From: Diplosphaera chodatii
Lineage: Eukaryota; Chlorophyta; Trebouxiophyceae; Prasiolales; Stichococcaceae
Length of the DNA: 64,000 nucleotides
Assembly (NCBI GenBank): GCA_032358165.1
Contig: JAALGY010000012.1
Span: forward strand, 2,356,001-2,420,000
Reading direction: 5' to 3'
Shown here: positions 35,601 through 48,033 of the stretch, piece by piece
Position numbering within the stretch: position 1 is the stretch's first letter
Layout: each line of letters begins with the position of its first letter
Translations under genes and position numbers: made by a program
Notes under the pieces: generated by a model
What the model was told of the DNA's origin: nothing
What the model saw: only the letters and a program-made list of their open reading frames with translations
Databases searched by the model: none

Positions 35601-36916
35601 GGCTATGCGTCGGTATGCAACCTCGGGGCGCCGCATTGATGGCCGTGTGTCGCCATTGCATCACCCGCCACGCTGTGGCGGCGAGAGCTGCTGTAACAGC
35701 CTCACCAGCGCGGCCCTGCTTCGATGCCGCCGCTGCTCCATGACTGCTTCCTGCCGCCGTGGCTGCTCAGATGCTGCTGGCGCATCAGCCGCTGTGCTGC
35801 CACCTGCAGCTGGCCCGGCGCGGGCTGCCAGAGCTGCGTCCTGCAGATGTACTTTTGAGAGGGTCGGGCCTCCCTTCCATCCCTGCCAAAGGTGGAGCTT
35901 GTGCATATGGACCGACAGCTGCAGCCTGACGTAAACAATACTGACAATAACATCTCTTCTGCCAGTAGCATACAACTCTTGGGCCACCCAGCCTGGGTGG
36001 AGGCAGCACCTGGGAGGGCAGAAGCCGCCGCCTCGCCTGCACCACGCTGTCACGGGACACGAGCTGCATCTCCACCTCGTGGAACGCACATAGGTCCCCC
36101 TGCATGCAGCATGATGTGCTGTCGCACTCCTCAAGGCTTTGCTGTTGTGTTGCGGGACAGCATACCTTCCGTCACTGGTCAGGGTGCTGCCTGGTGTTAC
36201 ATCAACCCCGCGGCGCTATTCCTTGGTTGCTGGGCACTGCAGAATAATGCTTACATCCCCGACTGGCTCACGACTTGAACTTTTGGAATTGCTGCATGCA
36301 GCCAGGGTACCTGGAGCCCGGGCTGCAGCGACGCGACAAGCAGGCGGTTGAAGGCGGAGGTGTTGGTGGTGTGCACCGGCCGCACGCCCGGGAACTCGAG
36401 CGCTGACCGCGCACGGAGGTCCACATTTGGAATGGACTCCCTGCCGTACTGCAGCCGCAGGAACCCTGCAGCGAAGCGCAGAGTCGCGCGCTGAGGGGCC
36501 AATGAACCAGCGGCATAGCAAACACACCCAATATGGCCCAGACACCTACCGTAAATGACTTCGGATGTGAGCACGGAGTCGATGGGCGCCGGAGGAGTGT
36601 GGTTGCTGTACAGCATCGCACTGTCGAGGTCCGAGCGCTCGGTGCGGCGGGCTGTGAATGCTGAGAACAGGGCTGTCTGCCCACTGCCGCTGGTGTGCCG
36701 CCATGCCTCTGCCGCCAGCCGCAAGCAGCAGGCAGCCACCAGCAGCGCCAGCCCCAGGTGCAGGCCTCTGTTGCGCCGGACAGCTGCAGCCTGCTGCACT
36801 GACGCGCTGCTGCTGCAGCTGTGGCCGTTGGAGCGCCATCTGCCGCTGGAGCGGCCTTTGCTGTTGGGGCGGCAATGCCCGTTGGGTTGGCTGTTGCCAT
36901 GCGATGCCTGGTGCAT
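29698..36916 (-). CDS. type II membrane protein with three tandem GT29 (sialyltransferase-like) modules
   Basis: Twenty-two exons from ATG 36916 to TGA 29698, 3324 nt in frame (1107 aa): 36916-36550, 36465-36311, 36099-36010, 35840-35706, 35538-35405, 35114-34956, 34795-34693, 34385-34295, 34176-34063, 33829-33723, 33535-33404, 33270-32989, 32825-32691, 32479-32330, 32165-32026, 31840-31773, 31538-31371, 31155-31016, 30814-30618, 30422-30245, 30109-29956, 29822-29698. A basic cytosolic tail precedes a signal anchor (GLHLGLALLVAACCLRLAA, about residues 52-70). Module 1 has IALVGNAPLD, DFIVRFN, LPGERVHLWV, PTSGF, LHTYGYNWSP and FSPC. Module 2 has VAIVGNGPLS, VRMN, LPGERLDVWV, PTTGF, LHLYGFNWSP and HPTPC. 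Module 3 has VAVVGSTSLL, TVIRFD, VFWGG and a degenerate end (QLLGLTGQP). GT29 enzymes transfer sialic-acid-like sugars in the Golgi; the real donor here is unknown. The donor of exon 5 is GC or uncertain, and exon 12 has an alternative donor 6 nt downstream. Confidence 0.78.
33050..33210 (-). repeat. Ser/Asn/Gly/Ala-rich coding repeat in the linker between GT29 modules 1 and 2
   Basis: Runs of (agc/aac)n and (ggc)n on the minus strand encode poly-Ser, poly-Gly and poly-Ala within exon 12. This is a flexible linker between two catalytic-type modules. Confidence 0.75.
34588..34616 (-). repeat. partial duplicate of a GT29 exon end with its splice donor
   Basis: 29 bp identical to 34690-34718, which is the 3' end of exon 7 (codons DLDAEELAE-type) with the following GTG donor. 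The copy sits 102 bp away in the intron. Confidence 0.8.
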
Positions 36917-38016
36917 CCCCCACTGCAGCGTCACCGGCGTGCATGGCTGTCACGTTTTGGATGGTATGACCAAGGATCTACTGAGGCCTTCTTCATCATA
37001 TTAATGCGGTGTGGTAGCAGCAAGCCATTGACTGCTACGAGAGTCTGCACTCAGGACGCTGTCAGGTAGGTGGGGCTGCAGACCAATCACGTTTGCTCCG
37101 TCGAGCTTGCAACTTGATTGCGCATATGGTGAGGTTGATGGCCGCTTCATGCAGATCTGATCCAGGTGCTTGAAGATGTGGGCAGGCTGCGGCCCTGACT
37201 GCGGCTGTGCAGCAGGCAGCCAACTATGCGCCTTCTGCAGTGCAGGTTGTGTGGCACGATGGCAGGGTCTCAATCGCATAGTTTGCAGCACGCTGCCACA
37301 GATCGGCAGATCGGCGGCTAAGCGGCGGTCGACGATCGGGTATTGCAATGAGCAGGTGGTGAGAGCAAGATGGCTTGCTTAAGCATCCTGCGTGATCCTG
37401 TTCCTGCGTAGACCTCGGCTTCTGTTTGCGAGCCATGTGGTCGCGCAGTCGACAGGCTTGTGACTGCCATATGTGCATGTGATGACCAGGCAAGGAAATG
37501 CATGAGTGTACCCTGGATATGCTGATCGATCGACGGGCTTACACCTCCACTACAACACACATGTGCATTGCATATGCGTTAGGCTCTGCTAACAGATCAG
37601 AAGACAGGCTCACATCTTAGAACAGATCAGACCACCGGTCAGGTGCGCAATCTCTGCTCTGTCACTCGACCTAGTTGTGCTGCGTCACACCCGCTGAACC
37701 TCTGATAGGAAGTGTTTTCAAGCGCTGCATGGTGCCAAGATAACATGGCAGCCGTAGCGTCGGCAAGCTCCAGAAACAGCTACAGGGCTGTTCTAGCTGA
37801 TCCGGTCAACGCCTTGAGGGCTTTGGTGCGCCGAACCGCGCGACAGCATGCGAAACCCGATATTACAGTTCATGACGGTGAAGCATATGATCGCGGCGCC
37901 TGAACCGTTGTCATCAGACCCTTGCATCGTGTCGGCGATTTGCCGCGCCCTTTCTGACTGGTTCCTCGTAGTCACCACAGCGGCTGCTGGCGAGCGCGCC
38001 ATATCAACTCGTCTTC
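36917..38016. other. divergent intergenic region (GT29 gene / CDKL gene)
   Basis: About 1.1 kb between two divergent starts, presumably carrying both promoters and 5' UTRs. The short open frames inside have no motifs. Confidence 0.5.
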
Positions 38017-41000
38017 ATGGAGGTACGCGAGCTGCCACTGAAATGCACTCTGCAAGCACCTTGTGCCGACGCAGCGAGCGGTGCGCGCTGATTCGATCGC
38101 CATGTCGACGATGTCTGTCTCGAAGCGGGTGTCGGCGCCCGTTGCCTGCTTCGCAGCGCTGCAGTCAGATCGCCGCTGCAATGCATGATGATCCCATCTG
38201 CTACTTGTACATTCCTCGAAAGTCACGAATCCGTGCGCGCAGGAGTACGAAAATCTGGGCACCATCGGCGAAGGCACCTATGGCGTGGTGGCTCGCTGCC
38301 GTCACCGGCCCACCGGCGCCACCGTGGCGATCAAAATGTTCAAGGACTGTGACAAGCAGGTACGGATCAGCTTGCTCATCTTGCGTTTGGTGAAACGTTC
38401 GACTGCGGTTTGAGGTAGCTGCGCCGCACGCATGCTCATGGTGCGGCGCAGCATCCGAGGCAGATCACGCGTTGCAGTGCAGTCAAAACTTGACTGTCGG
38501 TCTATGAGACATCGAAGATGGTCACATGTGACCGGATGCCGATCGTGCAAAGACCGTGTACAGCTGAAGTGCTTCATGGCCCCTTCAGTTGCCAGACGCT
38601 GGCCCAGCGCCTGGCTAGCTTGGGCTTTGCTGGGCTTTGCTCAGCTAAAGACGAGCAATGCTGCTTGTACCACACAGCCAGTGTTATCATGGTTATACAG
38701 TGCTGCTTGAGCGCCCTGAGCTTGGGTCTGGCATCGAGCTGCAGCTGAGGACGGCAGGCGCCACCGCTGCAGGGTGGCTGTGGTTATGATGTGTGATGCA
38801 GCAGGGCTCTGTTGGAGTGCGCATGACAAGATAAGTTGCTCAACATCACGGCACAGGTGCAGCGGGCGGCGGCGCGGGAGGTGCGGGTGCTGCGGGGCCT
38901 GCGCCACGACAACGTGGTGCGCCTGCTGGAGGCCTTCCGCGCGGGCGGCCGCCTCTTCCTCGTCTTCGAGCTGGCCGAGCAGACCGTGCTGCAGGTGGGG
39001 GACCTGCCTGCCAGTGCAGCTCGCATGAGGAGCCCGCTGAACAGCCATCAAGGCGGTTCCTGTTGGCGATGTCACCTCGAGCATGCTGGAGCACAGGCCA
39101 TTGTTGCATTTGCCTTTGCTGTGGTGAGTGCTGATGCATGCTCGTCTTCAATATCACCTGCGAGTCTGCTTGCAGGCCCTGGAGGAGGTGACGCGGGCAG
39201 GGTTCGCTCCAGGGCTGCCTGCAACGCCTGCGCTGATGTGGCAGCTGGTGCATGCCGTCAGCTACCTGCACGCTCAGCAGGTGCGACAGCTACTGCATCG
39301 TGCATGACGCTCAGGCCAGGGCAGCTGATGTGCCACACCCGTGTACTGGACTTCTACTTTCCAGCACTTCCCTGCAGCGGCAGGATGGCGACGGGGTGCA
39401 GATCTCACAGCGCTCCATCAACATGCTGCAGATCGTGCACCGGGACATCAAGCCGGAGAACCTGCTGCTGACGGCAGGCTTTGCGCTGAAGCTGTGCGAC
39501 TTCGGCTTTGCACGCCCCCTGGATGGGGCCCACCACCGCAGGTACAAGAAGATTTTAATACAGATGTGTAATGGTCAATATTTTGACTCTGACAGCGCTT
39601 GTGTGCAGTCACTATCATGTCGTTTGGAGTACTTCCCAGTGCAGTGCCTGTTTCAATGGCCCCGACGCAACTCATTTCCTCACCATGCAGGGCTGACGCT
39701 GGTGGCACCAGCACATCTGGCGCCGGAAGCGCTTGCGACGGCGGCAGCAATGGAACCGGCAACAGCGGAGACGACAGCAACTGCAGCAGCACTGACGGCG
39801 GCGCCTGCGACGTCCACTACCCGGGCTACTCCGAGTATGTGGCCACCCGCTGGTACCGTGCACCAGAGCTGCTGGTCGGTGACCCGCACTACAGCTCCGC
39901 CGTGGACGTCTGGGCCATAGGTGGTTGCCATTCCACATTGTTTTACCATTGGGGAGATGTCAGCATACTACAGGGCCAGGCTGCAAAGATCCCTGCAAGT
40001 GGCAATGTCATGCACTATTTTCAGCGGCGATGTTCACACCTTACCTCCTGTGGTGCGGCAACCGCAGGCTGCATGCTGGTGGAGATGGCGACGGGGCAGC
40101 CCCTCTTCCCCGGCGACAGCGACACCGAGCAGCTGTGGCTCATCCTGCAGGCGTGTGCCTCCTGCTGCTTCCTGTTGTTGCAATGTTATGCCATGGGACT
40201 TCAGCGTGTGGTATGGACGCTGCAGTATCTCACATCCTCATGTCTGCATGTGCCCCAGTGCCTGAGGCCGTTGTGCCCGGCGCACCAGGCGCGGCTGGCG
40301 GCCAACCCGCTGATCGCGGGGATGTCGGCGCCGCGGCGGCGGCTCAGCCTTGCGCGCCGCTTCCCCGACTTCGATGGCCCCACCCTGCAGCTGCTGACGG
40401 TGCGCTGAAGACCGCTGACACTGGCCAAGTCGATGATCTTCTGCGGAGTGTGCAAGACAGAAGCACGTGGCTCCGATTCACGATCGGATCCGATGGTGCT
40501 TAGCTGCAGTCGCATGCGTTCCAGCAGCATGTGGGCTGTGGTGAGAATGTGCCGACTGGCTGGCAGCCCCAAGGATCGGCCGGAGATGACGCGATGGCTG
40601 TGCAATTGCAGGCATGTCTGCAGATGGACCCCAACAAGCGGCCAAAATGTGAGCAGCTGCTGCAGCTGCCATACTTTGCCGGAGCCGCTACCTGGTTCAC
40701 CCCAGAGTTCCATGGCCACCAGGTGATCAAGAGGCCCATATGTGAAGTTTGATGCCTGCGCCCAATAAGATACGCACATCGACAGACTTGCACGAACATT
40801 AGCAGGATCCCATGGCAATAACATGGATTGGCGATGTTCTGCAGGCTGCATCGCGGGCGAGTCTCGACGCTCTGGTGACAGCTGGGCGCGTGTGCCGAGC
40901 CGCCCGCTTGCAGGGGGATGCACAGGCGCAGGGATGGACTGCCAGCTGCGCAGCGGCCGCCGAGTTCGATGCGGCAGCACATGGCGTCCCTGCAGCTGCG

Positions 41001-42089
41001 GACGCCGCCGCTGCCACAGACTTCGACTCAGCAGCGGCTGCAGTGGCTGCAGCCGATGCATTCGGCGCCCGCAGCGATGCCCCTGCAGCAGCATTCACGT
41101 GCGCCAAGGCGCAGCACTTGGGCCAGGCTGCAACCACCGCCAGCACCGAGACTGGCAGTGCAGCCACCTGCTGCCGGCTGCCCAGCCCGTCGGCGAGCAG
41201 TGATGCAGACGAGTGCATGTCGCCGCCCAAGCCTGACGCATTTGGCGCTGCGGCAGAGCAGGCCGCGCAGCAGGCGGGCCTGTGCTACCAGAGCGCACCG
41301 CCGCCGCCGCCGCTGGCAGCCCTGCCCCAGCCGGAGGGCCACGACTGGTAAGGTTACAGAAGCACTTCAAGCACAGCCTGGCAACTGAGAGTGTATCCTT
41401 TGCTGCTGCATACATCAGCTGTCGCCCTGCGCTTTGGTTGGGGACTGTAGATGCCATTTTTTTAATGCAATGAAGCGACACCGTATTGCAGGAGTCCGGT
41501 GCCGCTGCGGTCGGCGCAGTCAGCATCCATGGCCATTGACATCGCAACTGCAGCAGCTCCGCACCAGGCGGCAGAAAAGCTTACTTTGCAGCAGCACCAT
41601 GCCGTGACCCGCGTCAGGGGCGACGGCAGCAACCACCGACTCAGCCGCACACCTCGTGCCAGCTACATGGATGCCTCAACGACGGCCAAGGGGGATGCGG
41701 CTGCAGGCACTTCGCAGCATGGTCCCTGCGGATCCTCCGACGTCAGTTGCAGCACCGTGGGCAGAGCAAATGCCAGCTTTGCAGGCGATGCTGTGACAGC
41801 AGCAGCACCTGCAGCAGCCGCACGCCCGGTAACACCATGCTCGCCATTCACGCCGCCGCCGCTGGGTGTAGCAGGCGCAACAGCAATGACAGCAGCAACT
41901 CGGGCCACTAAAGTACCACAGGACAGCAAAATGGTGCCGCTGTCAATGTTGTCAGATGTGGCGGCTGGCGGAGGAAGCACGGCCAGCAGGAAGACGAGGA
42001 AGCGTAAGGGTGCAGCGCTGTCTCGCCGGCAGCTGCGTGCAGCGCGGCGTGTGACCACAGCCGCAGGCCAGCTGCGCCTCAAACGCTAG
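38017..42089 (+). CDS. CDKL-type (cyclin-dependent-kinase-like) serine/threonine kinase
   Basis: Eleven exons: 38017-38022, 38243-38359, 38857-38994, 39176-39280, 39432-39541, 39691-39920, 40068-40150, 40259-40399, 40612-40722, 40845-41347, 41492-42089, closing in frame (713 aa). The tiny first exon encodes only ME and joins [16 protein letters not shown], the usual CDKL start. Seen: VAIKMF (catalytic Lys), [58 protein letters not shown] and a [18 protein letters not shown] end of the kinase domain. CDKL kinases control cilium length and assembly in green algae and animals. The activation segment carries a roughly 40-residue Gly/Ser/Asp-rich insertion after [11 protein letters not shown] tail of about 370 residues is Ala-rich and ends in a basic, nuclear-signal-like [17 protein letters not shown]. 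Intron 7 appears to start with GC. Confidence 0.93.
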
Positions 42090-42603
42090 CTGTTTCTATT
42101 CAATGGGATGCGAGCTACTGACAAGGCGGCTAGATGCAGCGCTGACAGAGCACATGCAGAAGTTGCAGACAAAGATCAGAATCAAGCAGGCAGGTGTCGT
42201 GGGGGCAGCTTTGCAGCAGCAGACAATGACCAGGATGCAGGATGACAGTAGTGCGCAGGCGACCAAGTGCTGACAAAAGCACCACTAACAATCTGGTAGC
42301 AACCGTAGAGCTAGACGACGCAGGTGGGTTGAAGTGTAGTAGAAGCCATGCAGTCAATCTCATCAAAAGCATGCTGTGTTGGTGCTACCTGTGAACGAAG
42401 CCATATGGCTAAGACGGGCAATTTATAGCCCTTTGCTTGTCTTGCCAGATCACGTGCGCAAGCAAACATACAGCTCGATGGCATCAGAATGCAACGTTGT
42501 TCACTGAGCCGCTGCTCATATCAGAAGCTGAAGCTACATCACATCAGCGCTTTTCACAGATCAATGAGCGTCTGCAGCTGCATGTAGTCTGGCCCGACCC
42601 ACG
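42090..42603. other. convergent 3' intergenic stretch
   Basis: Between the stops of the CDKL-type kinase (plus) and CCT3 (minus). It holds the two 3' UTRs. No gene seen. Confidence 0.5.
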
Positions 42604-45600
42604 TCACTCGCCGATCATGCGCTCTGTGTCAGCCTGCACAAGAACATGCGCTCAGGGTGAGTGTGGTGTGCTCTTGGTCATGCAACACAGCCAAGTGGGC
42701 ATCAGTCAGCACAGCAACTCACCCCATCGGCGTCCTCTGTCTGCGGCTGCTGCATCTGGGGGCCGTCGGCGCCGCGGCTCTTCTTCGCGATGCCCGACAC
42801 GATGTCGTCAATCCGCAGCAGCAGGCATGCTGCCTCAATCGACGTCTTGATCGTTTGGACCTGTCATGTAGTCACGGAGTCAGTATGATGCTGGCTATCA
42901 TGAGAGCATGAAGATCACCTCCTCAAGCGTGTCCAGTGTGGCTTCCTTGCTCAAACCTGTCGATCTCATACATTGGATACCAGCATGTGCACCTTGACTG
43001 CGTAGGGTTCCCAGACGCCCAGCTGCTGCATGTCCACGATTTCGCCGCTGTTGCCATTGATGCCGAAGGTGCTGTTGGGCGTCTCTGCGTGCTTTGCACG
43101 CAGCTTCGTCAGCGTCCTGCACCAGTGGGATACATACCAATGTCAACTCATGTGTACGAGTGAAGCATGGCATGCATGGTATCGCTGTCAGATTGATTGA
43201 TCGATGCTTGTTCTTGCAATGTCAGCACGCTGTTTCCAATGCTCTCCTGTTTGGTGGGGGGAAACTTGGGGGAAATTGCCCATGCAGGACTACTGCATCA
43301 GCATATGGGAATCTGATTCCCACAGTGGTGCACAGCTGTAGGTAGTGAGGTTTGCCGCTGGACAAGCAAAGGCGGACGGGAATAGGACCTGATGACATTG
43401 GCACCGCAATTTTGTGCGAGCGTGCGGGGGATGACCTCCAGCGCGACGCCCACTGCTGCGTATGGCCACTGCTCCACGCCTGTGCAGACATGAGCATCAA
43501 GATGACGTGATGATTTCAGCAAGCAAGCAGATCACCAGCTACATGACTTCTGCAGGTGAGCGCCGCGCATCGACAGGGAGTAAGCAGCCCGTGTCACAAA
43601 GCCGCTACAATGGCCGGTGAAACAGCGTCTGGCGGGCCGCAAGAGAAGGGCGGCTCTCACTGCGCAGGCGGGCAAGCGGTGTGCAGTGTGCCACTGCCCA
43701 GCAGCCGGACATCGTGACTAGAACCCTGCCACCCCGACCTCCAGACAAAACACATAGACATCAGGCGTGCCTTGGATGGCTTCCGAGCGGTCGCGCAGGC
43801 CGCGGGAGACGGCCATCTCGGCGGCGCCGCCGCCCGGCACCAGCCGCGGGTCCGCCACAACGTTGCGCGCGACGCCCATCGCGTCCTGCAGGTTGCGCTC
43901 CACCTCGTTGAGCGTGTCCTTGCTCGCGCCCCTCAGCACCACCGAGCACGCCTTGGGGTCCTGCGACAGGGGAGAACCGAATATGAAATGGAAGTTGAGC
44001 TTTGCAACACCAGGTCATTGCAGCGCTACAGCGGTCTGTCACAGTGGACGTGTACCCACAGCCCTTAGATGGTGCACAGTTGCTACTCCTGTTGAAGAGG
44101 CAGGGCAGTCAGCCACTGCCCTCATGCTTCGTTGTTTTACTCAGCAACATCTCAGGCTTACTCATCAAATCAGTGAAGCTACTCATCTGGCCGTAGGCGG
44201 CCCACCTGGCAGTCGACGATGAAGGTGAAGAACTCGTCGCCGATCTTGCGAACATCGAACAGCCCTGCCCGGGTGCCGATGTCCGACTCCCGGATCTCCT
44301 CTGGCCGGTGCACGATGGTGGCGCCCGTTGCACGCGCTATCCTGTTGTTGTCTGCAGGAACCGGCATAGACACATGACCCAAGGACGTCAGAGTCACGTT
44401 TCAGGTGCATCGCTTGTTGCCGCTGAGCCACGTGCCACTGCGGGAGGAGAAGCAAAAGTATGTGATTGGGCATTCGTCACTCGGAGCGCACAAGACACCC
44501 GGCAAACAGCAGGTGCTCTCAACCTGTTTTCCGTAGCCGGCGGATGGCGGAGATGCCGGCCTTGGTCAGGAAGTGGATGGCCAGGTCCGAGAGGCCCTTC
44601 TCTGTGACCACAACATCCGGCTTGAACTTCGCAATCTGGCTGCACACGTTGCTGATCCAGTCCTCCTCAAGCTTCAGCAGGGCGGCCCTGCGAGCAACAA
44701 CCGGCTTTCAACGGATGTCACATGTCACAAGCTGTTCGATATGCTTTAAAGGGCATGACCGCAGCTTCAGCCATCAAAGGGCGACCCATGACCAAGTGGC
44801 AATGTTGATGGTGAGAACTATGAGACACAACACAAACAGGCAGATGAGCTGCTAAGGCTGCAGTGGACAGGATCTATGCACTCGCTCATGAGTGCATCAA
44901 CCGACCGCACAGCACCCTGAGCAGCTCCTGCGCATCACAGTCCGCGTGCCACAATGCCGTCTGATGGCAAGCCAAATGTTCCAGATGCGGCAGCAGATCC
45001 TTGCGAGACGCACCAGTCCTCCTCCCGTGTGAGCTCCACGTTGGTCTGGTTCTCCCCCTTCTTGTACTCCAGCGGGCAGTCCAGCAGCAGGATGCGTGGG
45101 CTGCTGATCCGCCGCCGCATGCGTCCCGGCGCCACCACATCCTGCGCACAGAAGAACACGGTTCTGAGGCATGTGGACACCAGAGTGATCAGTTGCCAAA
45201 TGGCCCACCACCAATATGTAATCATTCACATCGACAATTGCAGGGTGCTCAAGGCAGCAGTGCTCCATTGCATGGCTGGAGTGCGTCTGCCTTCGGCAAA
45301 CTCTCACAGCACAGCAGCACGCAGCAGCTGTTGCAAGTGCTCAGGCCATTTGGGATGTGTGGTAGCAGGGTGTGAAGCGCTGCGAAACATGACTGCAGGT
45401 AGCAGTGGCAGTGATCATTACCTTGTTGAACATGACGCCCTTGAGCACGCGGCAGTCCTCCACGCTGCCGCCCGGGATCTTCTCCACCTTGATGTACTTC
45501 TTGATGTCGATCTCCCGCTGGCCGCCGCCCGCCGGCGCCACCGCCACCGTGTTCACCGCGTCCAGCGCCAGCTCCTGCAGAACAATGGATGTGAGCATGC

Positions 45601-47169
45601 ATGTGCCGAATGTGCTCTACCTGGGACAAGGCAGGCACCCCGGCGTTTGTTCATTGCCCATGAGCACCAGCAGCATGGCGCTGAGGGCTTGGAGATAATT
45701 ACTCCGCTCATCGACCATAATTTCAGCCAACAGGTGACAGTTCTGTTGCAGCATCCATGGACCCTCACCGCCATGAGGGTGCCAAAGCGCGCTGTGTACT
45801 TGGTGCCGATGCAGCTGTTCAGGATCTTCAGCATCTGCTCCCGGTCGGCAGTGTCGATCGGGAACGCCATGGCATCCACAATCTGCAGCAGGTCAGAGCA
45901 CCTAAGCATGCGCCTGCCTATATGATGCACACTCAGGCAGCTGCAGGACTGCTGTGCGCTTCCCGCCATATCGTATCAGCGCTACACAGGATCCGCATGG
46001 CAGCAAGCGATCAACGTCCAGAACCACATGCGAACTTGCAACAGCGCAGGCAGCTCACCTTGACTGCGTCCTCCAGGGCGCGCCGGAAGCCGCGCACGAT
46101 TACAGTGGGGTGCAGGTTGCGCTCGAGGAAGGGCTCCGCCACGTGCAGCATCTCCCCCGCTGCGGGCGTCGCAGCGTCAAAAGGTCAGGACGGCAGCGCT
46201 ACTGCCAGGAGAAGACTCGCGCATGTTACTGCAGCGATGTACATCAGCCAGTGCAGTGCCTGACTGCAAGGGTACGGCTTGCTCACCCAGAATGATGACA
46301 GAGGTGGTGCCGTCGCCAACCTCCTCGTCCTGCGTCCGGCTGAGCTCGATGATCGACTGCAGCGAGACAACACACGACTCTCTGAGCCTCCCCGCGCTGA
46401 CATGGTATTGAAGACAACAGGCTGGCGGGGTCTGGAACACCCAGATGCATGCTGTAGCCGCAGTGCACCGACCTTTGCCGCTGGGTGTGAGACATCGATC
46501 TCCCGCAGGATCGCATTGCCATCGTTGGTGATGACGATACCTGCAGGTACGCGTTTGCCAGCTCAGGGCAACAGTCACCTTGGTCGCAGCAACAATCTGG
46601 ATGAATGGTACAGCCTTTGGCTTCGGCTCAGCTGTGCCTATATCACCGGCACTGGGTGCGCAAGATGCTGGCAAAGGCCCCCTTATCACACAATCCCGCA
46701 GCCAGCTCACCTCCGCTGGCATCCAGCAGCATTTTGAGCATCGACCGGGGGCCCAGCGTGGTGCGGATGATGTCAGCGACTGCCTGCGGTTTGCATGTGG
46801 CGACAATGTTGTGGCCATACATGAGTGTATGCAGTGGGGCAGCTGCGACTGAATGCACTAGCACCAAGCAGCTGAATGCTGAAACCGGTGCGTGATGCCA
46901 GGTAGAGACCACTAAATGCATGGTTCAAGCAATGCATGCATCTGCAGCAGTGCGCAACACAAGCACTTTCAAGACGAGGGATTGACGGACTTGTATTTGA
47001 GGTGTACAGTAGTCAGAATCACCCCTCTGAACCCGTTTTCAAGCTTTGCATGGGAGAATAAACGCAGAGATCGGACCTTGCCGGCGGCGATGTTGCTCGA
47101 CTGGGCTTTCTTCCCAAGCTCTCGCTTGGTGTTCACCGTCAGCACCGGCACTCCGCCACCCTGCATCAT
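42604..47169 (-). CDS. CCT3: chaperonin CCT subunit gamma (TCP-1 gamma)
   Basis: Subunit of the cytosolic TRiC/CCT ring that folds actin, tubulin and other proteins using ATP. Fifteen exons, 1683 nt (560 aa): 47169-47077, 46783-46711, 46540-46473, 46356-46287, 46159-46059, 45882-45769, 45574-45422, 45141-45014, 44687-44524, 44351-44206, 43960-43771, 43479-43389, 43116-42993, 42860-42723, 42633-42604. Seen: TVNTKRELGKKAQSSNI, ADIIRTTLGPRSMLKMLLD, GIVITNDGNAILREI, the ATP-binding VGDGTTS, EIDIKKYIKVEKIPGG, NKDVVAPGRMRR, LEYKKGENQTNVELTREED, VVLRGASKDTLNEVERNLQD, LVPGGGAAEMA, GVEQWPYAA and LRIDDIVSG. The VEKIPGG and LEYKKGE stretches and the MRR after NKD identify gamma rather than another subunit. 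The start at 47169 (MMQGG) matches the usual N-terminal length. The intron after exon 11 appears to start with GC. Confidence 0.97.
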
Positions 47170-48033
47170 GCTGAGCAACGCCGTAGCCCTCCTCCCCCTC
47201 CCAACCCCGCCACACGCGCTCCCGAAAGCTCGATCACAATTAGAATGTCGACCGGTCACCCAAAAGCATGCAACTTTGAATCGCTTTCAGCACGGCCCTG
47301 CCTTTCAGAGCGATCCAAAGAGCGGCCCAATTGCTTCGCACATGCGCATGCGTCGAAACAAGCTCTGTAAGCAGCGCGCGAAGCTGTGAGACGACTAGGT
47401 GGCAGAGCTAACCTGAGTAGCCCTTGCTGGTACAGGTTTGCTGTACTGCACACTTTGTACAGACCAGCCCCAGCAGCGCAATCACCACAATAGCAACCTA
47501 TGCGTCATGTAGAACTGTTCAACGCAGAAGCAGGGGTGATGACACTTGGGTAAGACGTCCTGGTCCAAGCGCAGAATCAAGTCTGGGCTCATGTCACCCA
47601 GCGACCCAGTCTCCCCCAAGTATAACAAATCAGCTGCGCAGGTACGTCATGGCGTTGATGCATCGTCATGATCATATTGTTGTAGTAGCTTCGCGCTCAT
47701 CTGCATGATCATCGCGCAGACGGTGTCATTGGCCCCTGTACCAACTTCCCGCATGTCCGCTGGTGCGTAGATCCGCATGCTGTCATGGCTGAACGGCTTG
47801 GAGGGCACATGGCGTCGCCTCGCTGTGTCAGCGGTGCTGGTGAGTGTGGCGCAGAGCGAGCGGCCATCAAGTTGCCACCTCGTGGATATGCGCTGACGCC
47901 GTCATCAGCAGCGCAGCCGCTGCATTGCTTGCTGGACTGCAACCATATGTGTGCAGATCGCTGGTCAGTCGTCCGCGTCAAGCTTGAAGTCTGAAGAATG
48001 TCTGCATGCTCATAGTGCTGGTGCTGTTGGCAG
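47170..48033. other. divergent region upstream of CCT3 and the apyrase gene
   Basis: Shared promoter space. It should also contain the first exon of the apyrase. Candidate ATGs in the right direction are at 47646 and 47785; the latter with a donor after about 14 codons would join in phase, but I cannot choose. Confidence 0.35.

Noticed and set aside
40141..40160. GT donor at 40153 for CDKL intron 7
   Set aside because: It would put exon 8 into a frame with an immediate stop. The GC donor after 40150 keeps the conserved LILQ..LRPLCP reading.
40201..41094. 297-codon minus-strand frame
   Set aside because: Antisense to CDKL kinase exons that carry unambiguous family motifs.
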